Source of the DNA: Clostridia bacterium
GTDB lineage: Bacteria > Bacillota > Clostridia > Oscillospirales > CAG-272
Length of the DNA: 45,680 nucleotides
Direction: 5' to 3'
Assembly (NCBI GenBank): GCA_017507905.1
Contig: JAFWAA010000054.1
Span: 1-45,680, forward strand
Part shown: one piece after another, positions 41,343-45,680 of the stretch
Numbering within the stretch: the first letter of the stretch is position 1
Layout of the letters: the number at the start of each line of letters is the position of its first letter
Made by a program: the position numbers and the translations under genes
The notes under the pieces: generated by a model
The model's input: only the letters and a program-made list of their open reading frames with translations
Told to the model about the DNA's origin: nothing
Databases searched by the model: none

Positions 41343-41383
41343 TCCTCCCTGGGGCGCGCGGGAAACCGCCCCACACCGAAAAC

Positions 41384-41425
41384 AAGCACGGCAGTCCTGC
41401 TCTCTTTGGCAGGATCGCCGTGCTT
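41384..41425. terminator. Bidirectional terminator between spo0A and the exporter genes
   Basis: AAGCACGGC and TCCTGC pair with GCAGGA and GCCGTGCTT around a 2x2 internal mismatch and an 8-base loop. A T-run follows on the minus side (TTTTCGG). On plus the following bases are only partly T-rich. Confidence 0.75.
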
Positions 41426-41482
41426 CCTTATTCGGTTTTTCGGTAAGTACAATCTCGGCACCGTGCCAAAAGGACGGGTGCG

Positions 41483-41950
41483 TTACGCTTTTTTCGCTCT
41501 CCGCTCACGCACGAAATGGATCACGCTGTTGATCACGCGCACGATCACCGTGCTGGCGATGATCCCGATGGCCAGAGCGCCTGCAAGCTCGACCGTGTTG
41601 ACGGCACGGGCGAAGAAATCCGCCTGGTTCTTGCTCACCGCGCCAACCATCGTGTAGTAGAGCGACGCACCGGGAACCAGGGGAACGAGCGAGGGGAGCA
41701 GAAAGACCGTGGTGGGCGACTTCAGCACGCGCGCCATCAGCTCGTCGTAGAGCGAGACCAGCATGGCCACGAGGAAAAAGCAGACCGTCTCGTTTTTGAT
41801 CCCGCGGTTGAGCAAAAGGAAGAGCAGCCAGCAAAGCGCGCCTCCAACGGCCACCGAGACGAGGCGGCGTCCGCGGATGTTAAAGAGGATCGCAAAGCCG
41901 ATCGAGCCGACCGATGCGACGAGGATCTGGAAAAGCTCAGAAAGGGTCAT
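41483..41950 (-). CDS. Threonine/serine exporter, small C-terminal-type subunit (DUF3815/ThrE_2-like)
   Basis: The 155-residue membrane protein has four to five hydrophobic helices. The family's L-V-P-L-V-P-G-A-S-L-Y-Y-T-M segment (about 90-103) lies in the middle, and the sequence ends in a basic R-E-R-R-A-K-K-A. In Corynebacterium, ThrE is one long protein; in many Firmicutes it is split in two, with this as the second half. It exports threonine/serine or related small molecules by family inference. The ATG at 41950 overlaps the stop of the partner gene by four bases (ATGA), showing coupling; GGGAGGTGGAG is upstream. The longer frame upstream is an overlap artefact. Confidence 0.88.
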   Translation of the reverse strand: MTLSELFQILVASVGSIGFAILFNIRGRRLVSVAVGGALCWLLFLLLNRGIKNETVCFFLVAMLVSLYDELMARVLKSPTTVFLLPSLVPLVPGASLYYTMVGAVSKNQADFFARAVNTVELAGALAIGIIASTVIVRVINSVIHFVRERRAKKA

Positions 41951-42738
41951 ATTGCTCCACCTCCCGCCAGGAATACGAAGAGATAATAGCCTCCCGCGAT
42001 CGCCAATGCACAAAGCACGGCCTCAAGGCATCGCAAAACGCCCGCGATGCTGTCCCCCGTAAAGATGTCGCGCATGGCGTTGGTAAAGCCGATACCTGGG
42101 ATCAGCAGCATAATACAGCCGATGATGATCTCGTCCGCTCGCGGAGCAAGCCCCAGGCGCACAGATCCAAAGGTGAGCGCCGTCAGCACGAAGGAGCAAA
42201 GGAACTTGGAGAAGATCGCGTTTTGGATCAAGCGATCCGAAAGCGCCACCACAAAGCGCAGGATCACGGCGATCACGCCCGCCGCGATCGCCTGCTGCCA
42301 GACGCCTCCAAAGAAGAAGGCAAAGGAGGAGGCGATCATCAGATAGGCCAGGCACTCCCCCCAGAAGGGATAGTGGCGGATCCTGCCGATGGCGTCGATC
42401 TCCTCGCGGATCTGCTCTGCCGTCATGCTCTCCGAGCAGATGCGCCTGGAGAGACGGTTGAGGCGGTCCAGCTTGTGAAAATCGGTTTCCAGGGAGATCA
42501 CGCGCCGTGTTTGCGTATACAGCTTGCCGTCGGGGCCTTTTGCCGTCAGCAGCATACTGCTCGTAATGGTAAACACGTCCACGCGCACGGCTCCCACCGC
42601 ATAGCAAATGCGGCGGATGCTGTCCTCCACGCGATGTACCTCTGCGCCGCAGATCAGCATTTGCTCGCCAATCTCCATCGCGCAGTCGAGAAAGGGACGC
42701 AGGTCCCGGATCTCGGTGCTTGGGGTGATTTCTGTCAT
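41947..42738 (-). CDS. Threonine/serine exporter, large N-terminal-type subunit (DUF1212/ThrE_1-like)
   Basis: The 263-residue protein has a soluble N-terminal half with the DUF1212 pattern: a helix ending G-E-Q-M-L-I-C-G-A-E-V-H-R-V-E-D-S-I-R-R, then V-F-T-I-T-S-S-M. A membrane half of five helices follows, including G-I-I-G-C-I-M-L-L-I-P-G-I-G-F-T-N-A-M-R-D-I-like sequence. Together with the downstream small subunit it should form a split ThrE exporter in the cell membrane. The start at 42738 is chosen because GGAGG lies seven bases before it; the longer frame adds a basic N-terminus without support. It is transcribed with the YwaF-like gene 28 bases upstream. Confidence 0.9.
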   Translation of the reverse strand: MTEITPSTEIRDLRPFLDCAMEIGEQMLICGAEVHRVEDSIRRICYAVGAVRVDVFTITSSMLLTAKGPDGKLYTQTRRVISLETDFHKLDRLNRLSRRICSESMTAEQIREEIDAIGRIRHYPFWGECLAYLMIASSFAFFFGGVWQQAIAAGVIAVILRFVVALSDRLIQNAIFSKFLCSFVLTALTFGSVRLGLAPRADEIIIGCIMLLIPGIGFTNAMRDIFTGDSIAGVLRCLEAVLCALAIAGGYYLFVFLAGGGAI

Positions 42739-42766
42739 ACGTATCCTCCAAAAAGAAAAGCGTTCG

Positions 42767-43600
42767 TTACTTTGCTTGTCCGTCGGCCGAGCGCGCTTTT
42801 GTGCGGGCGACCAGACGCGAGATGCCCATAACGGCAAGCAGGATCAGATAGGCTGCCGCGCTGAAGCCAAGGAAATAGATCAAAAGGCAGAAGGGATAGG
42901 GCACGGCCGCCTGCACCAGGGAATACACGGGGAGCGAGGGCTCGCAGTAGGGGCTGACGAAGAACATATTGAAGGTATGCTCCTCCAAAATTCCCGTCAC
43001 GGCGGCAAGCTCGTTGAGCGTGACGGCGCAAAGGATCGCAACGGCGAAGACCGCCATCGCGCCGAGAATGGTCTTGTGATGCGGCTTGACGTAGCCCGAG
43101 TACCAGAGATACATGCCAACCGAGATCATCGAGCCGTGGCAGATCATGGTCTGGATATTGATGCCGATCGTGGAAATAAAGACCGTGTTGGGATAGACCA
43201 TCACGCAGATGCCCGCAAAGAGTGCGTAGGTTGCCAAAAAGGCCATCAGCGCGCGGTGTACCCTGCCCCGACGGAAGAATGCCGTCAGAAGTCCGACGTA
43301 CATAGGCATGGAGCAGAATTGGAAGGGGAAGCTATACCACTGATAGTAGGTGCGAATGGTGTCTCCCTCCACCGTAAAGGTGTAGTTGATCTGCTTGTAG
43401 ATCTCAAGCACCGTCACAAGGATCGCTACCGCCAGCACCGTGCGGCGCACGCGGCGGTCGTCTCCCTTGCGGTGCAAAGCGCAAAGCAGAATGCCAAACA
43501 GGATCGAAAGCGCCAGCCAAAGCAGATGGAACCACCCGTAGGGGGTTGGCGTTTCCATGCTTGTATCCAAGAGGTTCAACAGGGTTTTCAAAAAGTCCAT
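42767..43600 (-). CDS. YwaF family (TIGR02206-like) membrane protein
   Basis: The 277-residue protein has six to seven membrane segments. The central F-P-F-Q-F-C-S-M-P-M-Y (about 91-101) and the H-G-S-M-I-S-V-G-M-Y-L-W helix (about 155-166) match the YwaF family of Firmicutes, members of which are annotated only as integral membrane proteins of unknown function. The Q-F-C-S segment between two helices is the conserved family core. The ATG has AAGGAGA about ten bases upstream. It precedes the split ThrE exporter on the same strand with a short gap, so the three genes probably share a transcript; a functional link is not shown. Confidence 0.85.
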   Translation of the reverse strand: MDFLKTLLNLLDTSMETPTPYGWFHLLWLALSILFGILLCALHRKGDDRRVRRTVLAVAILVTVLEIYKQINYTFTVEGDTIRTYYQWYSFPFQFCSMPMYVGLLTAFFRRGRVHRALMAFLATYALFAGICVMVYPNTVFISTIGINIQTMICHGSMISVGMYLWYSGYVKPHHKTILGAMAVFAVAILCAVTLNELAAVTGILEEHTFNMFFVSPYCEPSLPVYSLVQAAVPYPFCLLIYFLGFSAAAYLILLAVMGISRLVARTKARSADGQAK

Positions 43601-43695
43601 GGTTTTACGATCTCCTTAAAAGTCGAAAATGGTTTGCGTCTTATGTGGACGGATGCTTTTGCAAGGTGGAGCGCAGCGTGCGGAAAAGCCCTCGA

Positions 43696-44892
43696 TCAGA
43701 CAAGCTCCTTTTCGTGCAGAACGACACCGTTTTTGCGAAGCACGTCCTGCAATGCCTTGACGTCAAGCGAGGAAAAATCCTCCGTCATCGCCGCGGCCGT
43801 TCCTGCGGCCTGCCCCGTGACGGCGCAGCAAGGGATCGAGCGCATCACGTCCCAGAGCGTTTCGTTGACCGAGGTGCAGCGCCCCGCAACGGCGAGGTTC
43901 TTGATCTCCTTGCAGTACAGCGTACGGAAGGGCACCTCATAGACGGGACCGCGCTTTTTCCAGTTGGAAACCAGCCCGATGGAATCCTCCGCATAGGTAT
44001 GCTCCTCGGTGTGGGTCAGCGTGTAGGCACCCACGAGCCTGCGCGTCATGCGGACCTGCGGAATGGTGGCAAGCGTGGCGATCACCACGTCGGGATCGCT
44101 CTCCCGACGCTGCAGCCAATGCGCAAGCGTTGCCTTGTGTGAGAGGACGGTCATGTCGGAAAGCTCCTCGCCGTCCAGACCCGAGAAGCGCCGCTCGTGC
44201 AAGAGAGGCCGCTCCTCTCCGTTCTTTTCCTCCTCGGGAATATCGGCCGCCCCAAGCGACTGCCGCGCATAGCCGTTTTCGTTGGCATAGCAGTACCACG
44301 CGGCAAGCACGTTGCCCTGCTTGAAGACTTCCGTGGGGGCTTTGGCAAAATGCGCAATATCGCAGTCCCCCGTGGCGTCAACCACCGAGCGGACGCCGTA
44401 AGCGGTCCTTCCCGATTTGTTTTCCACGTAGAGCGCCTTGATCCTGTCCTCCTGCAGCTCCACGTCCACCACGTAGCTTCCGTAGAGAATATCCACGCCA
44501 TGCTCGATCAGCTTTTGCTCGGCGAGAATGGCAAAGATCTGGGCATTGTACCGCACCTCGTAGCGCTTGTCCTTTTCGGTACGCGTGCCCTTCCCGTCCA
44601 GCCAGTTTTCGGGATACTTGGCCTCCGCGCCGTAGGTAATGGAGAGCTTCAAGAGCTCCTCGGCAATGCCGAAGGACACCTGACAGCCGTATCCGTCGCA
44701 AAGCGGAAGATAGGTGGTAACCAGTCCCGCCGTGGCCAGACCGCCAAGCATATATTGCTTTTCGAGCAAAAGGACCCGCCTGCCCTCTCTTGCGGCGGCA
44801 AGTGCGGCCGCAATACCTGCAATTCCTCCGCCGCAGACGGCAACGTCGTATGTACGGATCATCTTTGCCGATGACGTATCATTCTCATTCAT
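43696..44892 (-). CDS. FAD-dependent oxidoreductase
   Basis: The 398-residue flavoprotein begins with a dinucleotide-binding fold G-G-G-I-A-G (21-26) and an acidic strand end L-L-E-K (Glu45) to hold the FAD ribose. The G-G-L-A-T (50-54) and V-D-A-T-G-D-C-D-I-A motifs of the FAD-dependent oxidoreductase group (fumarate reductase / thiazole-like, PF12831 type) follow, and the usual C-terminal N-L-A-V-A-G-R-C-T-S and G-Q-A-A-G-T-A-A-A motifs. Substrate and redox partner are unknown; such proteins often act in sugar or amino-acid catabolism. The ATG at 44892 has AAAGGAGA six bases upstream. It is first of a run of four same-strand genes, 95 bases from the next; that gap shows no terminator. Confidence 0.88.
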   Translation of the reverse strand: MNENDTSSAKMIRTYDVAVCGGGIAGIAAALAAAREGRRVLLLEKQYMLGGLATAGLVTTYLPLCDGYGCQVSFGIAEELLKLSITYGAEAKYPENWLDGKGTRTEKDKRYEVRYNAQIFAILAEQKLIEHGVDILYGSYVVDVELQEDRIKALYVENKSGRTAYGVRSVVDATGDCDIAHFAKAPTEVFKQGNVLAAWYCYANENGYARQSLGAADIPEEEKNGEERPLLHERRFSGLDGEELSDMTVLSHKATLAHWLQRRESDPDVVIATLATIPQVRMTRRLVGAYTLTHTEEHTYAEDSIGLVSNWKKRGPVYEVPFRTLYCKEIKNLAVAGRCTSVNETLWDVMRSIPCCAVTGQAAGTAAAMTEDFSSLDVKALQDVLRKNGVVLHEKELV

Positions 44893-44937
44893 ATGGTTTC
44901 TCCTTTCTAAGATCGCCAACGGTCACCGCGGGCGCTG

Positions 44938-44955
44938 CCGCCGCTTTTGCGGCGG
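44938..44955 (-). other. GC-rich hairpin upstream of the FAD oxidoreductase gene
   Basis: CCGCCGC-AAAA-GCGGCGG on minus lies about 45 bases before the start codon and has no T-run. It may be the leader hairpin of this gene. A weak promoter (TTGACC, 17 bases, TACTCT) just upstream is uncertain. Confidence 0.35.
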
Positions 44956-45019
44956 GTCAAGAGTACAAAAGGTCTAAAAATCGGTCAAAAACGGGGGGGT
45001 AATACCTTAAAGTCTCACT

Positions 45020-45056
45020 TTTATAAACAGATATCTATGTGTAATCTGTGTTTAAA
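45020..45056. repeat. Imperfect 13-bp inverted repeat at the edge of an AT-rich stretch
   Basis: TTTATAAACAGAT (45020-45032) and ATCTGTGTTTAAA (45044-45056) pair in 11 of 13 positions. It starts four bases past the stop of the small AT-rich gene and may serve as its terminator, though no T-run follows. It also lies near where base composition changes. Confidence 0.4.
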
Positions 45057-45059
45057 AAT

Positions 45060-45305
45060 TTACTCCTTTATTTCTTTCCAAGCCTTTTTGCCTTTTTCAG
45101 TCAACGAGTATGGGTATTCATCATGTTCAGTTTTCCAATTATAATTAACGCAAATATATCCTTCGTCAAGCATTTCTGCTAACAGTCTTTTAACTTCAAA
45201 ATGAGATATGTCAACTTCAGCAGCTAACACAAAAAATTCTACTATCTGTGTAAAAGCTTCGTCGTCCTCAATTAAACAATCTAAAATCAATTCTTTATTT
45301 GTCAA
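45060..45305 (-). CDS. Small winged-helix-like protein, AT-rich
   Basis: The 81-residue acidic protein has a helix-helix-strand pattern like a short winged helix: V-D-I-S-H-F-E-V-K-R-L-L-A-E-M-L-D-E-G-Y near 31-50 is the likely recognition helix region and Y-P-Y-S-L-T-E-K-G-K-K-A-W the wing and last helix, as in PadR- or antitoxin-like proteins. The start is a TTG at 45305 with AGGGGG nine bases upstream; no ATG lies nearby. Base and codon use are clearly more AT-rich than the genes to the left, suggesting transfer. The function is not known; a regulator or an antitoxin is possible. Confidence 0.6.
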   Translation of the reverse strand: MTNKELILDCLIEDDEAFTQIVEFFVLAAEVDISHFEVKRLLAEMLDEGYICVNYNWKTEHDEYPYSLTEKGKKAWKEIKE

Positions 45306-45387
45306 TTTTCGTTCCCCCTTTATGAAAAAACTTTCGATATGTTATACCAAACAGCTGTAAATTGAAGTTTCGAGTTTCGCTCAAAAC

Positions 45388-45680
45388 TCACATTTGTCCG
45401 TTGATTTTCGCCTTAACGGTGGTAATCGAAGCAATCAACATTCTTCTTATTTTGCCGCACTTGTTCCGCAAGGATTTGAAAGTGAGCTCATCAATAATGC
45501 CGCTCTTAAACAACACCGAGAGCCAATTTTCCGTTTCATTTGCTTCTTTCTGTGCAATTTCGAGCTTGTGAACAAAATCGGCGTTGCTTTCGGCATATTT
45601 TGCTTCGGCTATATTCGCGCTGATTGAAGATGCACTGCGAATAAGTTGCTTTGTGTATTCGGGGCGACCCTTAATTTTTG
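45388..45680 (-). CDS. Four-helix-bundle protein (S23/TIGR02436-like), C-terminal part, cut by window edge
   Basis: The minus frame is open to the right edge and ends at a TGA at 45388-45390, giving about 96 residues. The pattern Q-L-I-R-S-A-S-S-I-S-A-N-I-A-E-A, D-F-V-H-K-L-E-I-A-Q-K-E-A-N-E-T-E-N-W-L and a closing helix with L-R-N-K-C-G-K-I-R-R-M-L matches the four-helix-bundle family first seen in intervening sequences of 23S rRNA genes and now found scattered near mobile DNA. The start lies outside the window. Its role is unknown, perhaps nucleic-acid binding. It is AT-rich like its neighbour and reads toward it with an 82-base gap. Confidence 0.85.
   Translation of the reverse strand, partial: KIKGRPEYTKQLIRSASSISANIAEAKYAESNADFVHKLEIAQKEANETENWLSVLFKSGIIDELTFKSLRNKCGKIRRMLIASITTVKAKINGQM

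Overview
The window looks like a chromosomal segment of a low-oxygen, endospore-forming Firmicute of the Clostridia lineage, with moderately high GC. Reasons: Spo0A, a GerW/YtfJ family spore protein and a DacB-like carboxypeptidase lie together with scpA-scpB and rluB in a Bacillus/Clostridium-like order. Ribonucleotide reduction in this window is of the oxygen-sensitive class III type (NrdD/NrdG). Shine-Dalgarno sites are mostly GGAGG, and many promoters are nearly perfect sigma-A sites with 17-bp spacers. No rRNA, tRNA, CRISPR array or complete mobile element was seen.

Layout. 1-5400: a LysR regulator cut by the left edge, then a potassium/sodium module (trkA-trkH on minus, divergent from a CPA2 cation:proton antiporter on plus). 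5400-9220: an XRE regulator fused to membrane and zinc-ribbon segments, a threonine-aldolase-like enzyme divergent from an MFS transporter, and a DUF3899-like membrane protein. 9270-18640: a five-gene oligopeptide ABC operon, oppABCDF on minus, in which four of the five subunits are much larger than usual. 18870-22260: the anaerobic ribonucleotide reductase nrdD, broken by one missing base, with a glutaredoxin-like C-terminal domain and two NrdR boxes, preceded by its activase nrdG. 22290-25240: a CNNM/CorC-type transporter with a leader peptide and hairpins, then about 0.8 kb of apparently non-coding DNA carrying two divergent transcription units, then a small unknown membrane protein. 25289-30262: uvrB-uvrA. 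30465-41425: a long plus-strand operon lon-engB-M50 protease-scpA-scpB-DUF2953-gerW-dacB-rluB-GNAT-like, then spo0A under its own promoter. 41483-44892: a minus-strand group with a split threonine/serine exporter, a YwaF-like membrane protein and a FAD oxidoreductase. 45000-45680: an AT-rich stretch with a small winged-helix-like protein and the C-terminus of a four-helix-bundle protein, probably acquired.

How the genes work together. trkA, trkH and the antiporter serve K+/Na+/H+ balance. OppABCDF imports peptides. NrdD/NrdG make deoxynucleotides without oxygen, probably under NrdR control. UvrAB repairs DNA. The lon-to-spo0A block combines protein quality control, ribosome assembly, chromosome condensation and sporulation. 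The most unusual features are the enlarged Opp transporter (internal helical inserts in both ATPases and a membrane anchor on OppF) and the non-coding region 23.7-24.8 kb.

All calls come from reading the sequence and recalling family features; no database search was run.
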